NCBI RefSeq assembly: GCF_000472665.1
Contig: NZ_AXAC01000007.1
Location: forward strand, 62,001-126,000
Direction: 5' to 3'
DNA: 64,000 nt
Source: Acetobacterium malicum subsp. dehalogenans DSM 11527
Lineage (GTDB): Bacteria; Bacillota; Clostridia; Eubacteriales; Eubacteriaceae
Made by a program: the position numbers and the translations under genes. Shown piece by piece: positions 7,375 through 16,587 of this stretch. A model generated the notes under the pieces. It made no database searches, had not been told where the DNA came from, and saw nothing but the letters and a program-made list of their open reading frames with translations. Within the stretch, counting starts at the first letter, position 1, and each line of letters opens with the position of its first letter.

Positions 7375-8208
7375 ATGAAATCTAAACGAATTATCGGATT
7401 TATTACAATTATCAGCATTTTGCTTATGGCCCTCACTGGTTGTGCTTCATCAAGTGCTGCCACCACTGAACCAGAAAAGGTCTTGAAAGTGGGCGTGTGT
7501 GCCGGACCATATGGCGATATGTTAGCCGAAGCAATTCAGCCGTCCTTAGAAGAAAAAGGCTACACCGTTGAAATCGTCGAATTCTCGGACTACGTTCAGC
7601 CAAACAAAGCTTTAGCCGCTGGTGAAATTGATCTCAACCTGTTTCAGCATTCTACCTACTTAACCAATTTTGCTAAAGAAAATAGCTTAGACCTAACCTT
7701 TATCAAAGAAGTGCCAACCGCCGCAATGGGAATTTTCTCTGCAAAGTACAAAACCATTAATGATATCGAAAATGGTGCTACCGTTGCGATACCAAATGAT
7801 GCAACTAACTTATCCCGAGCTATTCGAGTCTTGGCGCAAACCAATATTATTACCATCGACCCTGCTGTTGATCCTAAAACAGCCACTCAAAACACCCTTT
7901 CCAGCAATCCTAAAAACCTTCAATTTGTCGAAATCGAAGCGCCCCAATTACCAAGAAGCCTAGACAGTGTCGGCATTGCCGTGATTAACGGTAATTATGC
8001 ACTCAGTTCTGGACTCAACCTTTCTGATGCCCTTTATAATGAAAAACTGTCTGAAGGCTACATTAATGGTGTCGCTGTCCGAACTGAAGATAAAGATTCA
8101 GATTTTGCGAAAGATGTCATTGCTGTGATTGAGTCCGATGCCTTTAAGCAAGTAATTGAAGACCCGAGCAAACAGTATGTTTCTTTCCAAAGACCATCTG
8201 ACTATTAA
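7375..8208 (+). CDS. metQ: MetQ-type substrate-binding lipoprotein (NlpA family)
   Basis: This 277-residue protein has a lipoprotein signal peptide: a basic start, a hydrophobic stretch at 6-20 and the lipobox LTGC, with Cys23 as the lipidated residue. The mature part shows NlpA family features such as LKVGVCAGPYGDML, DLNLFQHSTYL and SVGIAVINGNYAL. It would capture D- or L-methionine or a related amino acid outside the membrane and deliver it to MetNI. The ribosome site is GAGAGG. It is preceded by the sulfur-type promoter and the CC leader peptide, and is separated from metN by a terminator, which would give excess binding protein over the transporter. Confidence 0.92.
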   Translation: MKSKRIIGFITIISILLMALTGCASSSAATTEPEKVLKVGVCAGPYGDMLAEAIQPSLEEKGYTVEIVEFSDYVQPNKALAAGEIDLNLFQHSTYLTNFAKENSLDLTFIKEVPTAAMGIFSAKYKTINDIENGATVAIPNDATNLSRAIRVLAQTNIITIDPAVDPKTATQNTLSSNPKNLQFVEIEAPQLPRSLDSVGIAVINGNYALSSGLNLSDALYNEKLSEGYINGVAVRTEDKDSDFAKDVIAVIESDAFKQVIEDPSKQYVSFQRPSDY

Positions 8209-8217
8209 AATTTTGTC

Positions 8218-8254
8218 AAAAGCTCAGTTAATTTAAAGAACTGAGCTTTTGCCT
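8218..8254 (+). terminator. Intrinsic terminator between metQ and metN
   Basis: AAAAGCTCAGTT (8218-8229) and AACTGAGCTTTT (8239-8250) form a 12-bp perfect stem with a 9-nt loop ending in T. It lies 32 bp before metN, so it probably reduces read-through to the transporter genes. Confidence 0.85.
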
Positions 8255-8281
8255 TAAATCCTACAGAAAAAGGTAACTATT

Positions 8282-9295
8282 ATGATTGAATTCAAGCATG
8301 TCTCCGTCAACTTTAAACAGCATAAACAGATTTTTGAGGCTGTCAATGATGCACATTTTAAAATTGAAAAGGGTGAGATCTTTGGCATCGCCGGTTCTAG
8401 TGGTGCCGGCAAAAGTACCCTACTCCGTACCATTAATTTATTACAAACTGTTTCATCCGGAGAAATATTGGTGGATGGCGAAAATATCACCAATTATCGG
8501 AGAAACCAGTTGCGAATACTCCGCCGCAATATCGGGATGATTTTTCAGCACTTTAATCTGGCTCGAAATTTAACCGTCTATCAAAATATTGCCTTTGTTT
8601 TAAAGGCTGCAGGAAAATCTAAATCAGAAACTGAAACCCGGGTCAATGAATTACTGAAACTAGTCAATTTATCTGATAAGGCAAATTCCTATCCGGCCAA
8701 CCTTTCGGGCGGTGAAAAACAGCGGGTTGCGATTGCCCGGGCGCTAGCTAATGATGCCAAGATTCTGCTCTGTGATGAGCCGACATCCGCCCTTGATTTG
8801 GAAACAACCTCATCCATATTAAGTTTATTAAAAGACCTGAATAAGAAATTTGGTATTACTATTGTCATCATTACCCACGAACTGGATGTTATTAAAAGTA
8901 TTTGCAACCGATGTGCGGTGATGAATAAGGGATCGGTCATCGAGATTGGCGATGTTTATGATATTTTCACAAAACCCAGAGTAGACTTCACCAGACAGTT
9001 GTTAAGTCATACCAATCATTTCAGTTTGCCCGAGGAAATTATCAGTAAGATGCAAGGTCCAATCATCCGTCTCACTTTTAAGGGTGACAATGCCAACAAC
9101 CCGATTCTCTCTTACGCTGCCAATACGTTTCAAATTGGTTTTAATATTTTATTGGGAAAGATCGAATACATCAACGGTTTACCCCTCGGGATACTCTATG
9201 TTGAGCTAATTGGCGAAGTGGATACCATTAAACTGGCAATTGAATATCTTGCCGCAAATACAGCCGATTTGGAGGTAATTAATCATGGCCTTTGA
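8282..9295 (+). CDS. metN: MetN-type ABC transporter ATPase with C-terminal NIL domain
   Basis: This 337-residue ATPase shows Walker A GSSGAGKST (about 38-46), Q-loop MIFQHFN, signature LSGGEKQR, Walker B ILLCDEPTSALD and the H-loop His in ITHELD. The last 75 or so residues form the NIL regulatory domain of MetN, which binds methionine and inhibits transport when the cell is replete. It energises import through MetI. Its end overlaps metI by 11 bp. Family assignment is strong; methionine specificity is inferred from the NIL domain and the MetQ partner. Confidence 0.92.
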   Translation: MIEFKHVSVNFKQHKQIFEAVNDAHFKIEKGEIFGIAGSSGAGKSTLLRTINLLQTVSSGEILVDGENITNYRRNQLRILRRNIGMIFQHFNLARNLTVYQNIAFVLKAAGKSKSETETRVNELLKLVNLSDKANSYPANLSGGEKQRVAIARALANDAKILLCDEPTSALDLETTSSILSLLKDLNKKFGITIVIITHELDVIKSICNRCAVMNKGSVIEIGDVYDIFTKPRVDFTRQLLSHTNHFSLPEEIISKMQGPIIRLTFKGDNANNPILSYAANTFQIGFNILLGKIEYINGLPLGILYVELIGEVDTIKLAIEYLAANTADLEVINHGL

Positions 9296-9944
9296 TTTAA
9301 AAGCAGCACTGCTTCTGACCTTTGGTCAAACCATGCAGATGGTCATTTCATCCCTTTTGGCCGCAATCATCATCGGTGGCAGTATTGGGCTACTATTGTT
9401 TTTAACATCCAATACTCTTTTTCTCAAAAACCGGGCCATCAATCAAATTGTCGGCGTCATTATTAATATCACCCGTTCAATCCCCTTTCTGATCTTGCTT
9501 GTTTTGATGATTCCCGTTTCAAAGGCGATTGTCCATACGTCCATTGGTCCCAATGCCGTGGTGATTCCCCTGGCAGTAGCGGCCATCGCCTTTTTTGGCC
9601 GACTTTCGGAAGCGTCTTTTTCCGATGTTGACAATGGGGTGCTGGAAGCCGCAATTGCTTCTGGAGCCAGCAAATTGTCAATTGTGCTAAAGATTCTGCT
9701 GCCGGAAGCCTTGCCATCGCTGATTAAGAATATCACCGTGACCGCCGTGTCATTAATCGGGTTTTCGGCCATGGCCGGAACTGTAGGCGGTGGCGGAATT
9801 GGAGATCTGGCCATTCGCTACGGCTATCAGCGCTATGAACCCGAAGTGATGTTCATTTGTGTGATCGTTCTGGTGCTGCTAGTGCAGATCTTCCAGATCA
9901 TTGGCGATTCATCTGCAAAAAAACTGGATAAGACCAGTAAATAA
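9285..9944 (+). CDS. metI: MetI-type ABC transporter permease
   Basis: This 219-residue permease has about five hydrophobic segments and the EAA-type coupling loop (EAAIASGASKLSIVLKILLPEA) that docks on the ATPase. ITRSIPFLILLVLMIP and a glycine-rich AGTVGGGGIGDLAIRYGYQRY are typical of MetI. It overlaps metN, completing a MetQNI importer for methionine or similar amino acids. The next gene, for 2-oxoacid oxidation, starts only 24 bp later, suggesting uptake and catabolism are transcribed together. Confidence 0.92.
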   Translation: MAFDLKAALLLTFGQTMQMVISSLLAAIIIGGSIGLLLFLTSNTLFLKNRAINQIVGVIINITRSIPFLILLVLMIPVSKAIVHTSIGPNAVVIPLAVAAIAFFGRLSEASFSDVDNGVLEAAIASGASKLSIVLKILLPEALPSLIKNITVTAVSLIGFSAMAGTVGGGGIGDLAIRYGYQRYEPEVMFICVIVLVLLVQIFQIIGDSSAKKLDKTSK

Positions 9945-9968
9945 TAACATAAGAATCGAGGAAACATT

Positions 9969-10502
9969 ATGATTGAAATACGATGGCACGGACGCGGCGG
10001 ACAGGGGGCCTTCACCGCTGCTAAAATTTTGGGGGCTGCTTCATTAATCGACAATAAATTCTCATTGGCTTTTCCTTCCTTTGGTCCGGAACGCCGCGGC
10101 GCGCCCATTCAGGCCTTTAATAAAATTGATGGTAAAGCGATTATCGATCGAAGTGAAATCAAAAGTTGTGATTATTTGATTTTTCTGGATGATACGTTGT
10201 TCTCTGATGACTATTTAAAGGATCTTAAAGACGATGGCATCGCCCTGATTAATACCGCAACCCCAGATAAATTCAGCAATTTTTCACAGATCCAGACGAT
10301 TGATGCAAATCAGATTGCCCTCAAAATCATCAAAAAGCCCATCAGTAACACGGCAATGCTCGGTGCCCTGGCCTGTATCTCAGACGATATTTCGCTGTCA
10401 TCATTACAGCAAGCCAGCGATTTGTATTTATCAGCTTCCCAAGCAGCCAAAAATAAATTGATACTTAAAGAGTCCTTTGAGCATTTTAAGGAGGTTCACT
10501 GA
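9969..10502 (+). CDS. 2-oxoacid:ferredoxin oxidoreductase gamma subunit
   Basis: This 177-residue protein starts MIEIRWHGRGGQGAFTAAKIL, the signature of the gamma domain of pyruvate/2-ketoisovalerate-type ferredoxin oxidoreductases. FPSFGPERRGAP is also conserved. The four-subunit complex decarboxylates a 2-oxoacid to an acyl-CoA, reducing ferredoxin. The order gamma-delta-alpha-beta in this cluster is that of archaeal and Thermotoga-type enzymes. The substrate cannot be assigned from the gamma subunit. Confidence 0.9.
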   Translation: MIEIRWHGRGGQGAFTAAKILGAASLIDNKFSLAFPSFGPERRGAPIQAFNKIDGKAIIDRSEIKSCDYLIFLDDTLFSDDYLKDLKDDGIALINTATPDKFSNFSQIQTIDANQIALKIIKKPISNTAMLGALACISDDISLSSLQQASDLYLSASQAAKNKLILKESFEHFKEVH

Positions 10503-10503
10503 C

Positions 10504-10794
10504 ATGAGCAAACCCTATTTACGACCCTATCAAAAACCCCAAAAATTGTCGGATTATCCCTTAGGTACCGCCAGTGAAGCCGGATATCTGGTCACCAAAA
10601 ATAGTGGCTGGCGAAACGAACGGCCGATTATAACGGATGAATGTATAAACTGCCTGCAATGTTATCTGTACTGTCCTGATGGCGTTATTTTTAAGACCGA
10701 AGACGGTTTGGACATTGACTATGACTTTTGCAAAGGCTGCGGAATCTGTGAAAAAATCTGCCCTAAACAAGCCATTAAAATGGAGGTGGAATAG
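10504..10794 (+). CDS. 2-oxoacid:ferredoxin oxidoreductase delta subunit (2x[4Fe-4S] ferredoxin)
   Basis: This 96-residue protein contains CINCLQCYLYCP and CKGCGICEKICP, two classical [4Fe-4S] binding motifs that carry electrons from the TPP site to soluble ferredoxin. A longer frame starts at 10477, but the AAGGAGG site at the end of the gamma gene points to ATG 10504 (MSKPYLRPYQKP), 1 bp after the gamma stop. Confidence 0.92.
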   Translation: MSKPYLRPYQKPQKLSDYPLGTASEAGYLVTKNSGWRNERPIITDECINCLQCYLYCPDGVIFKTEDGLDIDYDFCKGCGICEKICPKQAIKMEVE

Positions 10795-10795
10795 C

Positions 10796-11965
10796 ATGGC
10801 TAAAGCATTTTTATCGGGTAATGATGCCTTTGCCGAAGGGGTTAGGCTGGCGCGCCCTCAAGTTATTTCGATTTACCCCATCACCCCCCAGACAACGGTA
10901 GTCGAAAGAATTTCGGAAATGGTCGAAGACAGCAGTCTAAAAAGTGAACTGATCCACGTTGAGTCGGAACACTCGGCTTTGTCCTGTGCCATTGGTGCCA
11001 GTGCCATGGGTGCCCGGACCTTTACGGCCACCTCCTCCCAGGGACTATTATATATGGCAGAATGTCTGCAGTATGCCAGCGGCGGCCGATTTCCGATCGT
11101 GATGATGAATGCCAACCGCTCCACCGCCTTACCCTGGAATATTTATGGTGACCAGCGGGATTCGCTTTCGCAGCTTGACTGTGGCTGGATCCAGGTATAT
11201 GTAGAGGATGCCCAGGAAAGCCTGGACATGGCACTGCAAGGCTACCATATTGCCGAAAACCCGCTGGTTTCAACCCCCGTTATGGTCAATCTGGATGGGT
11301 TTGTCCTTACCCATACCTACGAAACCGTAGAAATTCCAAGTCAGACGGACGCTGACCGCTTTTTGCCACCATTTCAAACCGAAAATAAAATGAGTTTGGA
11401 CAACCCGAAAAACCTGGCATTCAGCGTTGGTCCGGACAATAATATGGAATTTAAATATATCCAACACAAAGCGATGCTGGACAGCAGACGAGTTATCGAA
11501 GAAACCGATGCAAAATTTGCCGAAATTTTTGGCCGCAGTTATGGCGGACTGACCCAGGGTTACCGTATTGACGATGCCGATTATATCCTGATTACCCTGG
11601 GCAGCATCACCGGCCTGTGCCGGGAGGTGGTTGATGAACTGCGAGAACGCGGCGAAAAGGTCGGCCTGCTGAAGCTTCGCTTTATACGGCCCTTTCCCAG
11701 TGATGATCTGGTTGCGGCACTGGAATCAGCCAAAGCCATTGGGGTGTTGGAAAAAGATATTTCCTTTGGTTATGAAGGCACCGTTTATACCAATGTCAAC
11801 TCGGTTATTGCAAAGAATGGCCTCTGTTTGGAAACTTATAATTTCATTGCCGGTCTCGGCGGCCGTGATATCAGCCGGGAAAACATCACAGCAATCTTTC
11901 GCCATCTTCAAACCGGTGGCCAACATGTTAATTTTATCGGACTGGGGGTGACCATCGATGAGTAA
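10796..11965 (+). CDS. 2-oxoacid:ferredoxin oxidoreductase alpha subunit
   Basis: This 389-residue protein starts at ATG 10796, behind a GGAGGTGG site, although the frame is open further upstream. It shows the transketolase pyrimidine-type domain motif YPITPQTTVVERI, ESEHSALSCAIGASAMGARTF and SSQGLLYMAE, all typical of PorA/VorA. A C-terminal transketolase-like domain (LRERGEKVGLLKLRFIRPFP) follows. Together with beta it forms the active site for oxidative decarboxylation to acyl-CoA. It overlaps the beta gene by 8 bp. Confidence 0.92.
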   Translation: MAKAFLSGNDAFAEGVRLARPQVISIYPITPQTTVVERISEMVEDSSLKSELIHVESEHSALSCAIGASAMGARTFTATSSQGLLYMAECLQYASGGRFPIVMMNANRSTALPWNIYGDQRDSLSQLDCGWIQVYVEDAQESLDMALQGYHIAENPLVSTPVMVNLDGFVLTHTYETVEIPSQTDADRFLPPFQTENKMSLDNPKNLAFSVGPDNNMEFKYIQHKAMLDSRRVIEETDAKFAEIFGRSYGGLTQGYRIDDADYILITLGSITGLCREVVDELRERGEKVGLLKLRFIRPFPSDDLVAALESAKAIGVLEKDISFGYEGTVYTNVNSVIAKNGLCLETYNFIAGLGGRDISRENITAIFRHLQTGGQHVNFIGLGVTIDE

Positions 11966-12869
11966 TAAAATAACTGCAAAAACGATCACCGACAGTGAAT
12001 TTTTTTATGGCCATAAGGCCTGCGCCGGTTGCGGCGGCAGTCTAGCCGTGCGAATCGCCCTTAAAGTTCTGGGCGAGGGGGCTATCTCGGTGCTCCCGGC
12101 CGGCTGTATGTCGGCGGTTGGATTTAATTATCCGCATTTGTGTTTTAGCAATAATTCGATCATTTCCACCTTTGCCGGAACCGCTTCGATGCTAACTGGA
12201 GTTGAGGCCGGCGCCCGGGCGGTTGGGATTAAGAATTTCAAAGCTGTTGGGTTGGCCGGGGATGGTGGCACTGCCGATATCGGCATTCAGGCCTTATCCG
12301 GCGCCATTGATCGCAACGATGATATTCTTTATATCTGCTACGATAATGAAGCGTATATGAATACCGGCATCCAAAAGAGCGGTTTAACTCCTTTTGGTGC
12401 CAAGACAACCACGACCCCCAGCGGTGAAAACATTCACGGTAATCTCCGACCCAAGAAAAATCTCTTTGAGATTGTGGCTGCCCATGATATACCCTACGCT
12501 GCCACCGCCAGTATCGGGAATCTTCCCGATTTTATAAATAAGATTGAAAAAGCTTCGAAAATAAAGGGCACAGCCTATATCCATGTTGTCGCCCCCTGCC
12601 CCATTGGTTGGGGCATACCCGTCAATGAAACCATTGAGATCGCCAGAAAAATGATGGATTGCGGTTTGTGGTACCTGGCCGAATATGAAAATGGAAAGTT
12701 TAAATTAAACAAAAATCCCAGCGACTTTTCATCAATTGAAGATTACCTACTTGCTCAGGGACGCTTTAAACATTTAGAAGCTGCAGATATTGAAATACTG
12801 GCCTTACAACGGGATACCAAGTGGGCAACGATCCGAAAAAATTGGAATAACATACAGGAGGAATTATGA
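11958..12869 (+). CDS. 2-oxoacid:ferredoxin oxidoreductase beta subunit (TPP-binding)
   Basis: This 303-residue PorB-type subunit has HKACAGCGGSLAVRIALK with the Cys pair near the N-terminus. It also has the TPP/Mg motif GDGGTADIGIQALSGAIDRNDD and CYDNEAYMNTGIQKSG, the usual beta-subunit sequence. Conserved Cys residues bind the proximal [4Fe-4S] cluster. It ends in an ATGA overlap with the CoA ligase gene, tying oxidation of the 2-oxoacid to downstream acyl-CoA handling. Confidence 0.92.
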   Translation: MSNKITAKTITDSEFFYGHKACAGCGGSLAVRIALKVLGEGAISVLPAGCMSAVGFNYPHLCFSNNSIISTFAGTASMLTGVEAGARAVGIKNFKAVGLAGDGGTADIGIQALSGAIDRNDDILYICYDNEAYMNTGIQKSGLTPFGAKTTTTPSGENIHGNLRPKKNLFEIVAAHDIPYAATASIGNLPDFINKIEKASKIKGTAYIHVVAPCPIGWGIPVNETIEIARKMMDCGLWYLAEYENGKFKLNKNPSDFSSIEDYLLAQGRFKHLEAADIEILALQRDTKWATIRKNWNNIQEEL

Positions 12870-14194
12870 GCGAGAAAAAATATTGGGACGAAAAAATCGA
12901 GACCCTGCCACGAGCAGAACTGGAAGAATTGCAGCGTCGCGAATTAAAGGAAATGCTGGAATTTGCCTACAATAATTCGACTTATTATAAAGAATCCTTT
13001 GACCAGGCCGGACTGACCCCAGCGGATTTTAATCAGCTCGATGATCTTCAGAAATTCCCGTTTACCAATAAGGCCACCCAACGGGAACGGCAGGCCAAGG
13101 GCGGTCTTTTAGGCGATATGATTGCCGTTAGTGAAGATGATGTGGTTTTTGTGTCGGCTTCCAGCGGGTCAACCGGGGTGCCGACCCTCAGCCCCTTTAC
13201 CAAACAAGATTTTGACGAATGGCAGGATGTCGAGAGCCGCCTGTTTTATAGTGCCGGGATGCGCAAACATGATCGTTATGTTCATGCCCTGAACTTTTCA
13301 CTATTTGTCGGCGGACCTGATGTTATTGGGGCCCAAAATTTGGGAGCTCTTTGTATCTGGGCCGGAACTGTACCATCAGAACGGCTGCTTTTTATTTTAA
13401 AAGAATTCCAACCGACGATCATCTGGACAACTCCATCTTATGCTTTGTATCTTGGCGAAACAGCCCTTAAAATGGGCATTGATCCAGCTAAAGATCTGGC
13501 CATTCGCACCATTATCGTAGCTGGCGAACCCGGTGGCTCGATCGGAACCACCCGGGAAACCATTGAAAAAGTCTGGAACGCGGAATTATATGATTTCTTT
13601 GGATTATCAGACATCTTCGGGGCCTGCGCCGGGATGTGCGAAGCCAAAGATGGCCTTCACATCGTCGAAGATCATATCCTGGTTGAAGTTCTTGATGTTG
13701 AAACCGGTAGGCCAGTGGCCGACGGTGAACGGGGAGAACTTGTCTACACTACCCTGCGTAAAAAAGCCCGACCACTAATCCGTTTCAGAACCGGGGATAT
13801 TGGTTCAGTTAATCGCGAACCCTGCAGTTGCGGCCGAACCCACGCCCGGATTAAAATTCATGGCCGGCTGGATGATATGTTTATCATTTCGGGGGTTAAT
13901 GTTTTCCCCAGTGATATTGAGTTTGTCATCCGCGGAACTGAAGGGATTACCGGCGAATACCTGATCCGTTTATACGAGCAGAACCACGCGGTTAAATATC
14001 GGATTGAAATTGAAAAATCGGATGACAGCAATGAACCGGACGAAGTTTTAAGAGAACGGGTTGCTGCTGCTCTTAAAACACGGCTAGGAGTAAAACCCGG
14101 TGACGTCACGATCTTAAAAGATGGTGATTTGGAGCGTGCTACTCATAAAGCCAAACGCTTAATTGATGAGCGAACCTTAATCTATGAAATTTAA
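12866..14194 (+). CDS. Phenylacetate-CoA ligase family (AMP-forming) enzyme
   Basis: This 442-residue adenylate-forming enzyme is of the PaaK type. SASSGSTGVPTLSPFTKQD is the phosphate-binding loop, DFFGLSDIFGACAGMCEAKDG the aromatic/acyl pocket region, and RFRTGDIG the conserved core motif. GRLDDMFIISGVNVFP is the hinge to the C-terminal domain, and THKAKRL lies near the catalytic Lys. In amino-acid-degrading anaerobes such ligases can run backwards, recovering ATP from the acyl-CoA made by the preceding oxidoreductase (inference). It is coupled to the beta subunit by a 4-bp overlap. Confidence 0.88.
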   Translation: MSEKKYWDEKIETLPRAELEELQRRELKEMLEFAYNNSTYYKESFDQAGLTPADFNQLDDLQKFPFTNKATQRERQAKGGLLGDMIAVSEDDVVFVSASSGSTGVPTLSPFTKQDFDEWQDVESRLFYSAGMRKHDRYVHALNFSLFVGGPDVIGAQNLGALCIWAGTVPSERLLFILKEFQPTIIWTTPSYALYLGETALKMGIDPAKDLAIRTIIVAGEPGGSIGTTRETIEKVWNAELYDFFGLSDIFGACAGMCEAKDGLHIVEDHILVEVLDVETGRPVADGERGELVYTTLRKKARPLIRFRTGDIGSVNREPCSCGRTHARIKIHGRLDDMFIISGVNVFPSDIEFVIRGTEGITGEYLIRLYEQNHAVKYRIEIEKSDDSNEPDEVLRERVAAALKTRLGVKPGDVTILKDGDLERATHKAKRLIDERTLIYEI

Positions 14195-14206
14195 AGAAGG
14201 TGCACG

Positions 14207-15379
14207 ATGAAACCACTTAGTAACCGAACTGCTGACTTTACTGATTCGGTGATCCGACGGATGACCCGAATTTCCAATCAATATAATGCGGTCAACCTGT
14301 CCCAGGGATTCCCTGACTTTGATCCACCAAAACCAATTCTTGAAGCCCTGGAAAAAGCTTCCCATCAGGGGCCTCATCAATATTCGATTACCTGCGGAGC
14401 GCAAAATTTCCGGGAGGCCCTGGCGCAAAAACAATCCCGGTTAATGGGCCGATCAATAAATCCGGAAACCGAAATTGTGGTGACCTGTGGAAGCACCGAG
14501 GCGATGATGGCCGCGATGATGACCGTCGCCAATCCCGGTGATAAGGTCATCGTTTTCTCGCCTTTTTATGAGAACTATGGCGCTGATACCATTTTATCCG
14601 GTGCTGTTCCGATCTATGTACCCCTTCATCCGCCGGCGTTTAACTTCAATGCCGATGAATTGGAAGCCGCCTTTAAAAAAGACCCCAAAGCGCTGATTCT
14701 TTGTAACCCGTCTAACCCCACCGGCAAGGTCTTTAACCGGGAAGAACTGACAATCATTGCTGATTTGGCTAAAAAATATGATACCTATGTGATCACCGAT
14801 GAAGTCTATGAACATATTGTTTACCAGCCCCATGAACATATTTATCTGGCCTCTTTGCCTAGTATGTTTGAACGCACCATTTCCTGCAGCTCTTTATCGA
14901 AGACCTATTCCATTACTGGCTGGCGGTTAGGCTATATCATCGCCCCGGAACCAATTATTGATGTGGCTAAAAAGGTTCATGACTTCTTAACCGTCGGTGC
15001 CGCGGCGCCGCTCCAGGAAGCCGCCACCGTTGGACTGCAATTTGGTGATGATTACTACACTGATCTGCAAAAAAAATACACCGAAAAAAGAGCGCTGTTT
15101 TTAGCTGGTCTTGACGACATTGGGCTTACCTACAGTACTCCCCAGGGTGCTTATTATGTGATGATTGATATTTCAAAATACAAATCCGATAACGATCTGG
15201 CCTTTTGTACCTGGCTGGCTGAGCATGTCGGGGTTGGTGCCGTTCCTGGATCAACTTTTTTCAGAGAAAACGTCAACCACTTAATCCGTCTACATTTTGC
15301 TAAAAAAGAAGATACCCTTTATGAAGCATTAAATCGGTTATCTGAAATAGACAAAAAATGGCAAAGTACTTCTTTTTAA
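14207..15379 (+). CDS. Class I/II PLP aminotransferase (amino acid to 2-oxoacid)
   Basis: This 390-residue fold type I aminotransferase shows NLSQGFPDF near the N-terminus, NPSNPTGKVF and SSLSKTYSITGWRLGY with the PLP-binding Lys, and a final RLHFAKKEDTL containing the carboxylate-binding Arg. It belongs to the AspC/YbdL-like group, some members of which prefer methionine or aromatic amino acids. It would feed the 2-oxoacid:ferredoxin oxidoreductase upstream. The gene closes the run metNI-oxidoreductase-ligase-aminotransferase. Exact substrate unresolved. Confidence 0.88.
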   Translation: MKPLSNRTADFTDSVIRRMTRISNQYNAVNLSQGFPDFDPPKPILEALEKASHQGPHQYSITCGAQNFREALAQKQSRLMGRSINPETEIVVTCGSTEAMMAAMMTVANPGDKVIVFSPFYENYGADTILSGAVPIYVPLHPPAFNFNADELEAAFKKDPKALILCNPSNPTGKVFNREELTIIADLAKKYDTYVITDEVYEHIVYQPHEHIYLASLPSMFERTISCSSLSKTYSITGWRLGYIIAPEPIIDVAKKVHDFLTVGAAAPLQEAATVGLQFGDDYYTDLQKKYTEKRALFLAGLDDIGLTYSTPQGAYYVMIDISKYKSDNDLAFCTWLAEHVGVGAVPGSTFFRENVNHLIRLHFAKKEDTLYEALNRLSEIDKKWQSTSF

Positions 15380-15396
15380 GAAGTGCTTTGCCTTAT
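15360..15396. terminator. Bidirectional terminator between convergent aminotransferase and C-S lyase genes
   Basis: GGCAAAG-T-ACTTCTT (from 15360) pairs with AAGAAGT-G-CTTTGCC (to 15392), with a TTTT-type loop. The aminotransferase stop codon lies inside the hairpin. A-rich sequence precedes it and TTATT follows, so it can serve both convergent transcripts. Confidence 0.75.
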
Positions 15397-15408
15397 TGCA
15401 TTAATGAT

Positions 15409-16584
15409 TTATTTTTCATTGATGGCCCGCTCCAGCTGGGTCAACGCCTGCTCCAGTATCAATCTTGGCGCGGCAATATTAATCCGCTGAAAACCATCGC
15501 CACCAGCGCCAAACATGGTGCCGGCATCCAGCCAGAGCCCAGCTTGATTAATAATTAAATCTTCTAATTGTTCCTCACTTAATCTCAGTTCGCTAAAATC
15601 CAGCCAGATCAGGTAGGTTCCTTCCGGTTCGATGAGCTTAACCTGGGGGAGCTGTTCGTTTAAAAAGGCTCGGATGAAATCCAGATTTTCGCCAAGATAG
15701 GTTTTTAATTCCTCCAACCACTTTCGCCCTTTTGAATAGGCAGCCATACAGGCGACAATGCCCATAATATTAATCTCATTATAGCCGCCTTTTTTCATTT
15801 CTATTTTGAACTTTCTTTTTATTTCTTTATTTTCAATGAAAATATTAGAAACCTGAAGTCCAGCCAGGTTAAAGGTTTTACTGGGCGCTGTGCAGGTAAT
15901 GGTGATCCCTAAAAACTCTGGCTTCAAATCTGCAAACACCAGATGTTTATGTCCCGGATAAATAAAATCCTGATGGATCTCATCAGCTATCACCGTTACC
16001 CCATGTTTGAGGCAAATATCACCAAGGCGAACCAGTTCTTCGCGAGTCCAAACCCGGCCAACCGGGTTGTGAGGATTGCAGAGAATAAAAATTTTGACCC
16101 CGTTATCAATGATTTTATTTTCAAAATCAGCAAAATCGATCGAATACCGACCATTATCATAGACCAGTTGATTCACAACCAGCTTGCGCTCGTTAATGGT
16201 GATGGTATCAGCAAAGGGATAATATACCGGTTGTTGTATAATAATACTATCACCGACCTGTGTTAGACCGCGGATTGCCGTGGCAATGGCATAAACCACC
16301 CCCGGGGTGGTAACCAGCCATTCCGGCTGGATATTCCAGTCAAAACGGGTTTTAAACCAATCCTTTAGCGTAAAAAAATAATCCTGTCCACCTTCAGAAT
16401 AGCCAAAGATGCCATGTTTACTTTTTTCCACTAGGGCCTCCACCACCGGCGCCGGGGTTTTAAAATCCATATCCGCCACCCATAGCGGCAGTAACCCCTC
16501 CGGTTTTCCCCGTCGGTTGGCAAAATCGTATTTGATGGAATTGGTGTTATCCCGCTGTACAATTTCATTAAAATTATATTTCAA
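15409..16584 (-). CDS. MalY/PatB-type cysteine-S-conjugate beta-lyase (cystathionine beta-lyase)
   Basis: This 391-residue PLP enzyme has WVADMDFKTPAPVVEAL, the hallmark of the MalY/PatB family, together with CNPHNPVGRVWTREEL and SKTFNLAGLQVSN, which contains the Schiff-base Lys. It cleaves C-S bonds of cystathionine or other cysteine conjugates to thiol, pyruvate and ammonia. It lies 3 bp after the cystathionine-type enzyme encoded upstream on the same strand, so the pair can convert an activated homoserine to cystathionine and then to homocysteine. Substrate preference is not provable from sequence. Confidence 0.9.
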   Translation of the reverse strand: MKYNFNEIVQRDNTNSIKYDFANRRGKPEGLLPLWVADMDFKTPAPVVEALVEKSKHGIFGYSEGGQDYFFTLKDWFKTRFDWNIQPEWLVTTPGVVYAIATAIRGLTQVGDSIIIQQPVYYPFADTITINERKLVVNQLVYDNGRYSIDFADFENKIIDNGVKIFILCNPHNPVGRVWTREELVRLGDICLKHGVTVIADEIHQDFIYPGHKHLVFADLKPEFLGITITCTAPSKTFNLAGLQVSNIFIENKEIKRKFKIEMKKGGYNEINIMGIVACMAAYSKGRKWLEELKTYLGENLDFIRAFLNEQLPQVKLIEPEGTYLIWLDFSELRLSEEQLEDLIINQAGLWLDAGTMFGAGGDGFQRINIAAPRLILEQALTQLERAINEK

Positions 16585-16587
16585 GTC

